64,000 nucleotides of DNA from Prado023 sp032123675 (GCA_032123675.1 JAQBEX010000086.1:1-64000); one strand, 5' to 3'; shown: positions 49,435 to 59,344, counted from the stretch's first letter. The notes: generated from the sequence alone by a model not told the origin. Numbers and translations are program-made.

Positions 49435-50660
49435 AGAAGCCGGTGGGCCTTCATGTAGGCGCCAAGTGCCGCGTACTCCCCTGCCTGGTCGGCGAACAGG
49501 ACCACGTTGCGCGCGGAGCCGAACCACCGGCCGGTCGACGGGGTGATGGCCGTGATGGCCGACTCGAGATCGTCGTCACTGATTGCCCGATCGGAGGCGC
49601 CGGTACGGGCTGCATCCACAAGGGCGGACTGGGCAGCCGTGCGACAGACGTGGGCCAGGTCCGCGCCGGAGAACCCCTCGGTCCTGGCCGCCAGCCGTGC
49701 TGCGTCCACCGACGCAGTGACGGGCAGCCCCGTGAGATGGGTGGCCAGGATCTCCACCCGGGCAGCGGCATCCGGGGGCTCGACGAAGACCGCCCGGTCG
49801 AAGCGTCCCGGGCGACGCAGCGCCCCGTCGACGTCCCAGGGGGCGTTCGTGGCGCCGAGCACGAAGACTCCCTCGTTCTGGCTGGCGACCCCGTCGAGCT
49901 CGGCGAGCAGCTGGTTGATCACGCCACGCAGCGCTGAGGCCGAGCGACCCAGGCCCGACCGCGACCGGCCGAGGGCATCGATCTCGTCGAAGAACAGCAC
50001 GCATGGCGCCTGGGCGCGGGCGTAGGCGAACAATCCGGCGATGTTGCTCTCACTCTCGCCCATCCAGCGGCTCAGGACATCTGCGAGCCCCACGGCGATG
50101 AAGCGTGCGCCGAGCTCTCCGGCGACGGCTCGCGCCAGGTACGTCTTGCCGCACCCAGGAGGCCCGTAGAGGAGCAGGCCCCCTCGTAGACTGGCGCCGT
50201 ACTTCTCGCGCAGCTCGGGGTTGCGCAACGGGGTCAGGAAGGCTCCCTCGATGTGCGCCTTGACCTCGGCGAGCCCGCCGACGTCGGACAGCCGCAGTGT
50301 CGTCTCCACCGGTTCGTGGGCCAGCCCTCCGGTGAGGTCGTCCTCGGCGGCACCCCAGTCGAACCCGGGCTCAGCGGGACGCGGACCCAGGGACGCCGGA
50401 TGCGTCGGCGGGACGGCGGATGCATCGCCGGGCCCCTGTGGATCCGGACCACCTGCCTGGGCGGCCATCGCCACGCGCATGAGGTCCTGCAGGTCAGCGT
50501 TGCCGGGATCAGCGGCAAGCAGCTGGCCCAGGTGACCCACCGCCTCCTGCCCGAGCCCAGCCTCAACCAGCAGTTCGGCCAGATGCGCGCGCAGGATCGC
50601 GTCCTCAGGCTCCCGGGTCACAGCCCGGCGCAGGCTGTCCAGAAGCCGGCCGCGGTCCAC
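49431..50660 (-). CDS. AAA+ ATPase with N-terminal TPR-like segment
   Basis: 409 aa, GTG start. Residues 1-65 resemble one or two TPR units; 70-115 is a Pro/Gly linker. The AAA+ module follows: Walker A GPPGCGKT (166-173), Walker B VLFFDEID (221-228), sensor-1 ATNAPWD and second-region-of-homology arginines in LRRPGRFDR (281-289). It is closest to the FtsH/Cdc48/VPS4-like clade, with no protease domain. It is co-translated with the TPR membrane protein. TAGCCT lies six bases upstream of the GTG. Confidence 0.82.
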   Translation of the reverse strand: MDRGRLLDSLRRAVTREPEDAILRAHLAELLVEAGLGQEAVGHLGQLLAADPGNADLQDLMRVAMAAQAGGPDPQGPGDASAVPPTHPASLGPRPAEPGFDWGAAEDDLTGGLAHEPVETTLRLSDVGGLAEVKAHIEGAFLTPLRNPELREKYGASLRGGLLLYGPPGCGKTYLARAVAGELGARFIAVGLADVLSRWMGESESNIAGLFAYARAQAPCVLFFDEIDALGRSRSGLGRSASALRGVINQLLAELDGVASQNEGVFVLGATNAPWDVDGALRRPGRFDRAVFVEPPDAAARVEILATHLTGLPVTASVDAARLAARTEGFSGADLAHVCRTAAQSALVDAARTGASDRAISDDDLESAITAITPSTGRWFGSARNVVLFADQAGEYAALGAYMKAHRLL

Positions 50661-50666
50661 ATCCCG

Positions 50667-50672
50667 AGGCTA
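50667..50672 (-). promoter_or_regulatory. putative -10 element for the AAA+/TPR pair
   Basis: TAGCCT with a six-base spacer to the GTG at 50660, no SD. Confidence 0.5.
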
Positions 50673-50710
50673 CCGGCTGGACTCCGCGCGGTCGCCACGG
50701 TTGGCCGTCA

Positions 50711-50745
50711 AGGCCCCAGTATCTGGCCAGGGAGAGCCGGGGCCT
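50711..50745 (-). terminator. possible hairpin after gltD
   Basis: AGGCCCC and GGGGCCT form a 7-bp stem with a 21-base loop in the 114-base gap after gltD. No T tract is present. Confidence 0.35.
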
Positions 50746-50774
50746 ATCCCCCGGGACGAGGAACGGTGACCGGC

Positions 50775-52229
50775 TCAGACCATCATCGGTCGCGCAGTCG
50801 GCGGGATCGGCGCGGGCAGGGTCGTGGACCCGGTGAGGTGGGCGTCCACGGCTGCCGCCGCGGCGCGTCCCTCAGCGATCGCCCACACGATCAGGGACTG
50901 GCCACGCCCGGCGTCGCCGGCCACGTAAACGCCGGGCACCGACGAGGCGTAGTGGTCATCTCGGCGGATGTTGCCCCGCTCGTCGAGCTCGACCCCGAGC
51001 TGCCCGACCAGCGGACCCTGCTCCGGGCCGGTGAAGCCCATCGCGAGGAAGACCAGGTCGGCGACCAGCTCGCGCTCGGTCCCCGGAATCTCGACGAACC
51101 GGCCCTCGACCATCTCGACGTCCACGATCTGCAAGGCCCGCAGGTTGCCCTCGGGATCGGCACGGAACTCCTTCGTGCTCACGGCATAGATGCGCTCGCC
51201 GCCCTCCTCATGGGCCGAGGTCACGCGGTAGAGCATCGGATAGGTCGGCCAGGGGGCGCTGCCGGGCCGGGTCTGCGGCGGCGTGGGCATGATCTCCAGC
51301 TGGGTGACACTGGCCGCACCCTGCCGGTGCGCAGTCCCCAGGCAGTCGGCGCCGGTGTCGCCGCCGCCGATGATGACCACGTGCTTGCCCTCGGCGCTGA
51401 TCGGCGTCTGGTCCAGCTCGCCCGCGCAGACCCGGTTTGCCAGCGGGAGGTACTCCATCGCCTGGTGGACCCCGGGCAGGTCCGCACCCGGCACCGGCAG
51501 CCCGCGAGCGGTGGTGGCCCCGATCGCCAGCAGGATCACGTCGTGGCGATGCCGGAGCCGCGCGGCGGTGATGTCCACGCCCACCTCGACACCGGTGCGG
51601 AAGGCGACCCCCTCGGCCTCCATCTGCGCCAACCGGCGATCGAGGTGGCGCTTCTCCATCTTGAACTCGGGGATGCCGTAGCGGAGCAGCCCGCCGATCT
51701 GCGGGGCGCGCTCGTAGACCGAGACGGTATGGCCCACCCGGGCCAGCTGCTGGGCGGCGGCCAGGCCGGCGGGACCCGATCCGATCACCGCGACCCGCAG
51801 GCCGGACAGGCGCTCGGGGGCTGCCGGGACGACCCACCCGGCCTCCCAGGCACGATCGATGATCGAGACCTCGACCTGCTTGATCGTCACCGGGTCGGCG
51901 TTGATCCCCAGGACGCAGGCTGCCTCGCATGGCGCGGGACACAGCCGACCGGTGAACTCCGGGAAGTTGTTGGTGGCATGAAGCCGCTCCGAGGCCTCGC
52001 GCCAGTCGTCGCGCCAGACCAGGTCGTTCCACTCGGGGATGAGGTTGCCCAGCGGGCATCCCTGATGGCAGAACGGGATGCCGCAGTCCATGCATCGGCC
52101 GGCCTGCTTCTCAAGGGCCTGCGGGCCGAACGGCTCGTAGACCTCATTCCAGTCATGGATGCGCACGTCCACCGGCCGCCGGCTGGGCAGCTCGCGACTG
52201 GTGGTCAGGAAACCCTTGGGATCAGCCAC
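50775..52229 (-). CDS. gltD: glutamate synthase small subunit
   Basis: 484 aa, GTG start overlapping gltB by 8 bases. N-terminal [4Fe-4S] cysteines appear in RCMDCGIPFCHQGCPLGN and GRLCPAPCEAACVLG; an FAD GxGPAG motif (VIGSGPAGLAAAQQLA) and an NADPH motif (IIGGGDTGADC) follow. It feeds electrons from NADPH to GltB. Confidence 0.97.
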   Translation of the reverse strand: MADPKGFLTTSRELPSRRPVDVRIHDWNEVYEPFGPQALEKQAGRCMDCGIPFCHQGCPLGNLIPEWNDLVWRDDWREASERLHATNNFPEFTGRLCPAPCEAACVLGINADPVTIKQVEVSIIDRAWEAGWVVPAAPERLSGLRVAVIGSGPAGLAAAQQLARVGHTVSVYERAPQIGGLLRYGIPEFKMEKRHLDRRLAQMEAEGVAFRTGVEVGVDITAARLRHRHDVILLAIGATTARGLPVPGADLPGVHQAMEYLPLANRVCAGELDQTPISAEGKHVVIIGGGDTGADCLGTAHRQGAASVTQLEIMPTPPQTRPGSAPWPTYPMLYRVTSAHEEGGERIYAVSTKEFRADPEGNLRALQIVDVEMVEGRFVEIPGTERELVADLVFLAMGFTGPEQGPLVGQLGVELDERGNIRRDDHYASSVPGVYVAGDAGRGQSLIVWAIAEGRAAAAAVDAHLTGSTTLPAPIPPTARPMMV

Positions 52230-55200
52230 GGCTCATCTCCTCCATCACTGCTTCGATCGGATCCCGGCCCTCGGCGCGGGCCTTGTCCTGGATGTCCAGG
52301 ATCCTCCGGTAGTCGGAGGGCATGATCTTGGCGAACCTCGCCAGGCCCGCGGATCCCTGGTCCAGCAGGTCCTGGGCGAGCGTCGAACCGGTCTCCTCGA
52401 CGTGCCTGCGCAAGATGCTGGTCAGCCAGTCCTGGTCGTCCGGCCCGAGCGGCTCGATGGCCACCATGTCCATGTTGACCCGCTGCGGGGCGATGTCGAG
52501 CACGAACGCGATGCCACCGGACATGCCGGCCGCGAAGTTGCGGCCCGTGCGACCCAGGACGACCACGCGCCCCCCGGTCATGTACTCGCAGCCGTGGTCG
52601 CCCACGCCCTCGACAACCATCGTCGCGCCGGAGTTGCGCACGGCGAACCGCTCGCCGACGCAACCGCGCAGGAACATCTCGCCGGAGGTTGCTCCGTACC
52701 CGATGACGTTGCCCGCGATGATCTGCTCCTCGGCTGAGAACGGGGCGGTGACATCGGGACGAACGACGATCCGGCCGCCGGACAGGCCCTTGCCCACGTA
52801 GTCGTTGGCATCGCCTTCGAGACGCAGGGTGATCCCCGAGGGCAGGAATGCGCCGAAGGACTGGCCCGCAGACCCGACCAGCACCAGGTCGATCGTCCCG
52901 TCGGGCAGCCCGGCCCCGCCATGCCGGCGGGTCACCTCGGCGCCCAGCATGGTGCCGACCGTGCGGTTGACGTTGCGGATGGCCACCTGGCCGCGGATCG
53001 GCTCGCCGGACTCCAGCGCCGGGCCACACATCGCGATCAACTCATTGTCCAGCGCCTTCTCGAGGCCGTGGTCCTGGGTGCTGGTCTGGTGCAGGGCCGC
53101 GCCCTCGGCGAAGGCCGGGGGCTCGAGGATCGGAGCCAGATTGAGCCCGGAGGCCTTCCAGTGATCGACCGCAGCACGGGCGTCGAGCATCTCCACGTGT
53201 CCGATCGCCTCGTCGAGGCTCCGGAAGCCCAACTCGGCCAGGTACTCCCGCACCTCCGCGGCGATGAACTCGAAGAAGTTGACCACGAACTCCGGCTTGC
53301 CGGTGAACCGGGCTCGCAGTTCGGGGTTCTGCGTGGCCACACCCACCGGGCACGTGTCCAGATGGCAGACCCGCATCATCACGCAGCCCATCACGACCAG
53401 GGGGGCGGAGGCGAAGCCGTACTCCTCAGCGCCGAGGAGGGCCGCGATCACGACATCGCGACCGGTCTTGAGCTGGCCGTCGGTCTGCAGCACGACCCGG
53501 TCGCGAAGGCGGTTGAGCAGCAGGGTCTGCTGGGTCTCGGCCAGGCCGAGCTCCCAGGGACCGCCGGCATGCTTGAGCGAGGTCAGTGGTGAGGCCCCGG
53601 TGCCACCATCGTGACCGGAGATGAGGATCACATCGGCATGTGCCTTGGCCACGCCAGCAGCAACCGTGCCCACGCCGACCTCGGCGACGAGCTTGACGTG
53701 GATCCGCGCGGCATCGTTGGCGTTCTTCAGGTCGTGGATGAGCTGTGCGAGGTCCTCGATCGAGTAGATGTCGTGGTGCGGCGGCGGGCTGATCAGGCCA
53801 ACACCCGGGGTGGAGTGCCGGGTCTTGGCGATCCACGGGTACACCTTGTGACCCGGCAGCTGGCCGCCCTCACCTGGCTTGGCACCCTGGGCCATCTTGA
53901 TCTGGATGTCGTCGGCGTTGACCAGGTACTCGCTGGTGACTCCGAAGCGACCCGAGGCGACCTGCTTGATCGCCGAACGCTTCGAGTCACCGTTGGCCAT
54001 CGTGATGAAGCGTTCCGGGTCCTCGCCGCCCTCACCCGTGTTGGACTTGCCACCCAGGCGGTTCATCGCGATCGCCAGGCTCTCGTGGGCCTCGCCGCTG
54101 ATGGACCCATAACTCATGGCCCCGGTGGAGAACCGCCTCACGATCTCGCTGATCGGCTCCACCTCCTCGAGCGGGATCGGCTCGCGCACCCCCTCGGCGA
54201 AGCGGAAGAGCCCGCGCAGGGTCATCAGCCGCTCGGCCTGGTCGTCGACGCGTGCCGTGTACTGCCTGAAGATGTCCATCCGGCCGCTGCGGGCCGAGTG
54301 CTGCAACCGGAAGACCGTGTCCGGGTCGAACAGGTGCGGCTCGCCCTCGCGTCGCCATTGGTACTCCCCGCCGATCGGCAGGGTGCGGTGTGAGGGGGCG
54401 ATCCCGTTGGCCGGGTAGGCGTGGGCGTGGCGCAGCGCCACCTCCTCGGCGATGGTCGCCAGCCCCACGCCGCCGAGGCGGGACGTGGTCCCGGTGAAGT
54501 ACTGGTCGACCAGCGGCTGGCTCAGGCCGATCGCCTCGAAGATCTGGGCGCCGCGGTAGGAGGCCACGGTGGAGACCCCCATCTTGCTCATCACCTTCAG
54601 CACGCCCTTGCCCAGGGCCTTGACGAGGTTGCGAACAGCCTTGTCCGGGGTGACCCCCGTGATGACTCGGCGCCTGGCAAGGTCCTCAACCGACTCCATC
54701 GCGAGGTACGGGTTGACTGCGGCAGCGCCATAGCCGATCAGCAGTGCCACGTGGTGCACCTCACGCACATCGCCGGCCTCGACCAGCAGGGTCACCTGGG
54801 TGCGGGTCCGGCGTCGGACCAGGTGGTGGTGCACCGCCGAGCACAGCAGCAGCGAGGGGATCGGGGCCAGGTCTGGATCCGAGTCGCGGTCGGAGAGGAT
54901 GATGAACTTCTTGCCCCCGGAGAGGTGCCGGTCCACCTCGGAGCAGATCTCCCCGAGGCGCTTGCTCAGGCCGGGCCCACCGTCGGCGACCCGGTACAGG
55001 CCCCTGACCCGCACCCCGGAGAACCCGGGTGCATCGCCGTCGGCATTGATCTGGCCGAGCTTGGCCAACTCGTCGTTGTCGATGACGGGGAACGGCAGCA
55101 GGACCTGCCGGCAGTGCCCGGCGTTCGAGTCCAGCAGGTTGCCCTCCGGGCCGATGTGACTCCCCAGGGACGTCACGATCTCCTCGCGGATCGCATCAAG

Positions 55201-56760
55201 CGGCGGGTTGGTCACCTGGGCGAAGAGCTGGATGAAGTAGTCGAAGAGCAGCCGCGGCCGGTCCGACAGCACGGCGATCGGGGTGTCGGTGCCCATCGAT
55301 CCGAGGGCCTCCATGGCATTCCTGGCCATCGGGGTGAGCAGGATCCGCAGCTCCTCGTCCGTGTAGCCGAACGTCTGCTGGCGGCGCGCCACTGACTTCG
55401 CAGTGTGCACGACGTGCTCGCGCTCGGTCAGCTCCTCGAGGTGCACGAGGCCGGCCTGCAGCCACTCGGCGTAGGGGGCCTCGGCTGCGAGCTGGGACTT
55501 GATCTCGTCGTCCTCGATGATGCGCCCGGCGACGGTGTCGACCAGGAACATCCGTCCGGGCTGCAGCCGTCCCTTGCGCACCACCGTGGCCGGGTCGATG
55601 TCCAGGACGCCGGCCTCGGATCCCAGGACGACGAGCCCGTCATCGGTCACCCAGAAGCGCCCCGGGCGCAGGCCGTTGCGGTCCAGCACCGCACCGATCA
55701 CCGAGCCGTCGGTGAAGCTGACGTTCGCCGGCCCGTCCCACGGCTCCATGAGGTTGGCGTGGAACTGGTAGAAGGCCCGGCGCGCCGGGTCCATGTCGTC
55801 GTTGTTCTCCCATGCCTCGGGGATCATCATGAGCACCGCATGCGGCAGGCTGCGCCCGGCCATGTGCAGCAGCTCGACGACCTCGTCGAAGCTCGCCGAG
55901 TCGCTGGCGCCCTCGGTGCACACCGGCAGGATGCGGCGGATGTCCCCCGGGATCAGGTCCGAGTTCAGCTGAGCCTCGCGCGCGTGCATCCAGTTGCGGT
56001 TGCCGCGCACGGTGTTGATCTCGCCGTTGTGGGCCACGAGCCGGTACGGGTGGGCCAGGCTCCAACTGGGGAACGTGTTCGTGGAGAACCGCGAATGCAC
56101 CAGGGCCAGGGCACTGGTCAAGCGCGGGTCCGAGAGGTCCGGGAAGAACGGCTCCAACTGGCCAGTGGTCAACATGCCCTTGTAGACCAGCGTGCGCGAC
56201 GACAGGCTCGGGAAGTAGACCTCAGCCTCCCGCTCTGCCCGCTTGCGCAGGCAGAAGGCCATCCGCTCCAGGACCACCTGGTCGATGTTCCTGTTGGCGG
56301 CCCCGACGAAGAGCTGACGGAACCGGGGCATGGTGCTGCGCGCTGTCGCCCCCACCAGGTCAATGTCGATGGGCACCGCGCGCCATCCGAGGACGACCAG
56401 ATCCTCCTCCTCGGCGATCCGCTCGATCGCGGCCATCGAGTGCCGCTCAGCGGTCTCGTCGTCGGGAAGGAAGGCCAGCCCGACCGCATAGGACCCCGGG
56501 GAGGGGATCTCGAACTCGACCTCGGCACGCAGGAACGCATCGGGCACCTGCAGCAGGAGACCGGCGCCATCGCCGCTCTCCGGCTCAGCACCTGCGGCGC
56601 CACGATGGTCGAGGTTGCGCAGGGCGGTCAGGGCCTTGACGACGATGTCATTGCTCGGCACCCCGGTCATGGTCGCGACGAAGGCCACCCCGCACGCATC
56701 CCGCTCGAAGCCGGGGTCGTAGAGGCCGGTGGGTCCGGGGATTGCGGAGAACAAAGTCAT
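52222..56760 (-). CDS. gltB: glutamate synthase large subunit
   Basis: 1512 aa. A 22-residue propeptide precedes catalytic Cys23 (RDACGVAFVATM), the N-terminal nucleophile after processing. The glutaminase domain, central domain, FMN barrel (AKPGEGGQLPGHKVYP, GGTGASPLTSLKHAG) and C-terminal beta-helix (GxxGxxG repeats) follow in order; the 3Fe-4S Cys cluster is near CHLDTCPVGVATQ. With GltD it makes glutamate from 2-oxoglutarate and glutamine, the step adjoining Kgd's substrate. GAGGAG SD. Confidence 0.97.
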   Translation of the reverse strand: MTLFSAIPGPTGLYDPGFERDACGVAFVATMTGVPSNDIVVKALTALRNLDHRGAAGAEPESGDGAGLLLQVPDAFLRAEVEFEIPSPGSYAVGLAFLPDDETAERHSMAAIERIAEEEDLVVLGWRAVPIDIDLVGATARSTMPRFRQLFVGAANRNIDQVVLERMAFCLRKRAEREAEVYFPSLSSRTLVYKGMLTTGQLEPFFPDLSDPRLTSALALVHSRFSTNTFPSWSLAHPYRLVAHNGEINTVRGNRNWMHAREAQLNSDLIPGDIRRILPVCTEGASDSASFDEVVELLHMAGRSLPHAVLMMIPEAWENNDDMDPARRAFYQFHANLMEPWDGPANVSFTDGSVIGAVLDRNGLRPGRFWVTDDGLVVLGSEAGVLDIDPATVVRKGRLQPGRMFLVDTVAGRIIEDDEIKSQLAAEAPYAEWLQAGLVHLEELTEREHVVHTAKSVARRQQTFGYTDEELRILLTPMARNAMEALGSMGTDTPIAVLSDRPRLLFDYFIQLFAQVTNPPLDAIREEIVTSLGSHIGPEGNLLDSNAGHCRQVLLPFPVIDNDELAKLGQINADGDAPGFSGVRVRGLYRVADGGPGLSKRLGEICSEVDRHLSGGKKFIILSDRDSDPDLAPIPSLLLCSAVHHHLVRRRTRTQVTLLVEAGDVREVHHVALLIGYGAAAVNPYLAMESVEDLARRRVITGVTPDKAVRNLVKALGKGVLKVMSKMGVSTVASYRGAQIFEAIGLSQPLVDQYFTGTTSRLGGVGLATIAEEVALRHAHAYPANGIAPSHRTLPIGGEYQWRREGEPHLFDPDTVFRLQHSARSGRMDIFRQYTARVDDQAERLMTLRGLFRFAEGVREPIPLEEVEPISEIVRRFSTGAMSYGSISGEAHESLAIAMNRLGGKSNTGEGGEDPERFITMANGDSKRSAIKQVASGRFGVTSEYLVNADDIQIKMAQGAKPGEGGQLPGHKVYPWIAKTRHSTPGVGLISPPPHHDIYSIEDLAQLIHDLKNANDAARIHVKLVAEVGVGTVAAGVAKAHADVILISGHDGGTGASPLTSLKHAGGPWELGLAETQQTLLLNRLRDRVVLQTDGQLKTGRDVVIAALLGAEEYGFASAPLVVMGCVMMRVCHLDTCPVGVATQNPELRARFTGKPEFVVNFFEFIAAEVREYLAELGFRSLDEAIGHVEMLDARAAVDHWKASGLNLAPILEPPAFAEGAALHQTSTQDHGLEKALDNELIAMCGPALESGEPIRGQVAIRNVNRTVGTMLGAEVTRRHGGAGLPDGTIDLVLVGSAGQSFGAFLPSGITLRLEGDANDYVGKGLSGGRIVVRPDVTAPFSAEEQIIAGNVIGYGATSGEMFLRGCVGERFAVRNSGATMVVEGVGDHGCEYMTGGRVVVLGRTGRNFAAGMSGGIAFVLDIAPQRVNMDMVAIEPLGPDDQDWLTSILRRHVEETGSTLAQDLLDQGSAGLARFAKIMPSDYRRILDIQDKARAEGRDPIEAVMEEMSRG

Positions 56761-56936
56761 GTGGGCTCCTCAACGTCATCACCGGCCTGCTCCTGCGGGC
56801 CGCGATGGCGCGGTGGGTGCGGGAGTTGAGGTCAGCGGGACGTCGTTGGCCCACTGGGTCGACAGGATAGGCCATCACAGGTGGGGCGTGCACGCGGCGG
56901 GCCGCAGCGAGGACGCGCCGAGGCCCGCCGCACGAC

Positions 56937-56976
56937 GAAGGCGGTGCCCGCCCCCCGGGGGACGGGCACCGCCTTC
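56937..56976 (-). terminator. strong GC hairpin between the small membrane protein gene and gltB
   Basis: GAAGGCGGTGCCCG and CGGGCACCGCCTTC make a perfect 14-bp stem; the 12-base loop can pair further (CCCC/GGGG). It stands about 30 bases after the stop at 57005. There is no U tract, which is common for actinobacterial terminators. It could also affect gltB's leader, which starts some 180 bases further on. Confidence 0.75.
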
Positions 56977-57004
56977 ATGCATCGGTGCCAGGTGCGCCGG
57001 TCAA

Positions 57005-57451
57005 TCAGGCGCTGACGGCCGGTGCCTCGGCGCCAGCCACTGCGGTGCGCTTGTCCAGAGCGGAGACACCCACGCCGATGATGATGCTCAGCACGCCCAC
57101 GCCCATGGCGAAGAGGGCAACGCCGAAGGCCACCACGGAGGTGAACAGGGATGCGCGCAGGAAGGAAGCGCTCTGCGCCACGGCGCGCAGCGGGTCCTCA
57201 CGGTCGAGCTCGGCGTAGGTCTTGCCACCGGTCGACTCCAGGGCATGGTCGTTGATGATCTCGGCCATGCAGTAGGCCTCGAGCGGGCCGTTGACGGCCT
57301 GCCCCTGCTGGCACGAAGCGTCGTCGGTGACCGTGATGTTCTCGGCAGCGAGCTGGTTGGACACCGTGTACCAGGTGCCGGCGCCGCCGACAAGCAGGAT
57401 CGCACCAGCGATGTACAGCAGGATTGCGACGACCTTGGGAGTCTTGGACAT
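57005..57451 (-). CDS. small membrane protein of the family mislabelled 'LigA'
   Basis: 148 aa with a GAGGAG SD. Two membrane segments (about 8-28 and 100-128) flank an extracytoplasmic loop with two cysteines (SCQQGQAVNGPLEAYCMAEI) that may form a disulfide. Relatives are often named aromatic ring-opening dioxygenase LigA in databases, but nothing here resembles that enzyme. Function unknown. It stands alone between lgt and gltB. Confidence 0.7.
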   Translation of the reverse strand: MSKTPKVVAILLYIAGAILLVGGAGTWYTVSNQLAAENITVTDDASCQQGQAVNGPLEAYCMAEIINDHALESTGGKTYAELDREDPLRAVAQSASFLRASLFTSVVAFGVALFAMGVGVLSIIIGVGVSALDKRTAVAGAEAPAVSA

Positions 57452-57566
57452 TGGTTCTCCTCGGTATGAGTGATGCGTGGATGATTCGAATGGAGCATGA
57501 ACGCGGTGTGCTCGCTTTCGGGTTCAACTATGAGCCACCGTCGTCAGGGCATCGGTCGCAGAAACG

Positions 57567-57610
57567 CCGGATTCCGGCGCCAATGGTCCCGAGATTCTCA
57601 GGACCATTGA
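57567..57610 (-). terminator. tandem hairpins after lgt
   Basis: On the lgt strand an AATGGTCC/GGACCATT stem (11-base loop that can also pair) is followed by CGCCGG-AAT-CCGGCG and then TTTCTG. Position just after the lgt stop and the short T run support termination. Confidence 0.6.
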
Positions 57611-57614
57611 AGCC

Positions 57615-58490
57615 TCACCTACCCGGAAGAACGTCCTCCTGACCTGCGGAGATACCCCGCAGGGCATCGGGCGCCTCGCGCCCGGGTCGGGTTCGTGCAC
57701 TGATCACGAACACGACGACCGCAGTCAGCCCCACGACGACCGACGTGAACACGTTGACCCGGATCCCGCCGATCAGCGTCGCAGGGTCGATGCGCAGCAG
57801 TTCCATCCCGAGCCGCCCCACGCAGTAGGCCGCCACGTACAGGGCGAACGCACGGCCGTGCCCGAGCGTCCAGCGACGATCCGCCCACCAGACCAGGGCG
57901 GCGACACCGACCAGCCAGATGGCCTCGTACAGGAACGTCGGGTGGAAGGTCGCGTACTGCTCGTAGCCCGCCGGACGGTACGCCGGGTCGATCGCCAGAG
58001 CCCAGGGCAGCTCGGTCGGCCTGCCGAAGAGCTCCTGGTTGAACCAGTTGCCGAAGCGGCCGATGGCCTGCGCCAGCGGGAGGCCCACCGCCAATGCGTC
58101 GCCGAAGGCTGGCAGGGGGACCTCATGGCGGCGGCAGCCGATCCAGGCCCCCACCGCACCGAGCGCGATCGCTCCCCAGATCCCGAGGCCGCCCTCCCAG
58201 ATCGCGATGGCTCCGCGCAGGCCCGACCCTCCGGCACCGAAGTAGGTCGGCCAGTCGGTGAACACGTGGTAGAGCCGGCCTCCGATGATTCCGAACGGCA
58301 CGGCCCAGACAGCGACGTCGTAGACGAGGCCCTTGGTGCCCCCGCGCTCGACCCAGCGCCGGTCGCCGACCCACATGGCGACAACGATGCCGGCCAGGAT
58401 GCACAGGGCATAGGCCCGCAGCGGTACGGGGCCCAGGTACCAGACCGACTGTTCGGGGCTGGGGATCGAGGTTGCCAGCGCGCCGATCAC
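57615..58490 (-). CDS. lgt: prolipoprotein diacylglyceryl transferase
   Basis: 291 aa from the GTG at 58490, overlapping the stop of the DsbA-like gene (GTGA). About seven hydrophobic segments are present, and the Lgt signature GRFGNWFNQELFGRPTELPW is intact, including the essential Arg/Asn positions. It transfers diacylglycerol to the lipobox cysteine of prolipoproteins at the membrane. Confidence 0.95.
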   Translation of the reverse strand: MIGALATSIPSPEQSVWYLGPVPLRAYALCILAGIVVAMWVGDRRWVERGGTKGLVYDVAVWAVPFGIIGGRLYHVFTDWPTYFGAGGSGLRGAIAIWEGGLGIWGAIALGAVGAWIGCRRHEVPLPAFGDALAVGLPLAQAIGRFGNWFNQELFGRPTELPWALAIDPAYRPAGYEQYATFHPTFLYEAIWLVGVAALVWWADRRWTLGHGRAFALYVAAYCVGRLGMELLRIDPATLIGGIRVNVFTSVVVGLTAVVVFVISARTRPGREAPDALRGISAGQEDVLPGR

Positions 58491-59344
58491 TTGGCCGTCG
58501 CAGCGTCGATCTTCTGCGTCAGGCTCTCGATGTCGGCCAGTTCGGCCCCAGACAGCTCGACACCGTTCAGGTAGGCGGTCGGGGTCCCGCTGGCCCCTGA
58601 CTCGCTGAAGGCCTGGTTGCTGTTGGCCGCCCAGGACAGGTAGGTCCCGTCCTGGACGCACGTGGTGAACGTGGGCAGGGCCTCCTCAGAGATTCCGACC
58701 GTCGTGCCCAGGTCGAGCAACTGCTGGTCGGAGAAGCCGACACCCTCCTGGGCCGGTTGGATGTCGAAGACGCCCGAGTGGTACTCACCAGTCAGGCCGG
58801 CATCCACCGCGCAACCCCAGGCACTGGTGGATCGGGCAGAGGAGTTCGGGTTGCCGTTGGCATCGTTGTCGGCGGCCAGCCCGGCGTCGAGGAAGATGGC
58901 CGGCCGGAAGAGCAGCTTGACCAGGCCCTCGTCGGCCAGTGCCTTGATCTGGTCGCCCGAGGCGTCCTCGACCTGCTTGCAGGCCGGACACTGGAAGTCC
59001 TCCCAGATCTCGAGCGTGGGCAGCGATGCCTCGTTCGCGGCACCCCAGCCGTTGCCGTACGGGACGCCGTAGTTGTCCGGGGACACACCCGAGGGCAGGG
59101 CCGCGTCCGGGTCGGCCGTGGGGGCCGGCGTCGAGGAGCTCGACGATCCATCGTCACGACCGGCGAAGAAGCCCACCGCCAGCAGGCCACCGACGACCAG
59201 CAGCACCACCAGCCCGCCGACGATCCGGATGGTCCGCTCACGGCGGCGTTCGGCTGCCTCTGACTCGGCACGGGCCTGGGCCGCGACCTGCTTGGGCGTG
59301 AGACCGGACTGGCCTGATTTGGACGTGGGTTTCTTCGGTGCCAT
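58487..59344 (-). CDS. membrane-anchored DsbA-like thioredoxin-fold protein
   Basis: 285 aa from the ATG at 59344 with GGAGG six bases upstream (the preceding TTG is not needed). A basic cytosolic N-terminus leads into one membrane segment (about 40-61), a Ser/Pro linker and a thioredoxin/DSBA domain with the redox motif CPAC (119-122). A cis-Pro is likely in ASGTPTAYLNG. A second Cys pair (WGCAVDAG, FTTCVQDG) may be structural. It is head-to-head with a VKOR gene, the expected reoxidising partner, so the two probably form an extracytoplasmic disulfide pathway. Confidence 0.88.
   Translation of the reverse strand: MAPKKPTSKSGQSGLTPKQVAAQARAESEAAERRRERTIRIVGGLVVLLVVGGLLAVGFFAGRDDGSSSSSTPAPTADPDAALPSGVSPDNYGVPYGNGWGAANEASLPTLEIWEDFQCPACKQVEDASGDQIKALADEGLVKLLFRPAIFLDAGLAADNDANGNPNSSARSTSAWGCAVDAGLTGEYHSGVFDIQPAQEGVGFSDQQLLDLGTTVGISEEALPTFTTCVQDGTYLSWAANSNQAFSESGASGTPTAYLNGVELSGAELADIESLTQKIDAATAK

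Noticed and set aside
47293..49458. 721-codon + strand open frame spanning pyk and the TPR gene
   Set aside because: It crosses two well-supported genes on the other strand and resembles neither a repeat protein nor a known family.
57005..57451. Aromatic ring-opening dioxygenase LigA
   Set aside because: The database name for this family is not supported; the protein is a two-helix membrane protein with no dioxygenase metal ligands.
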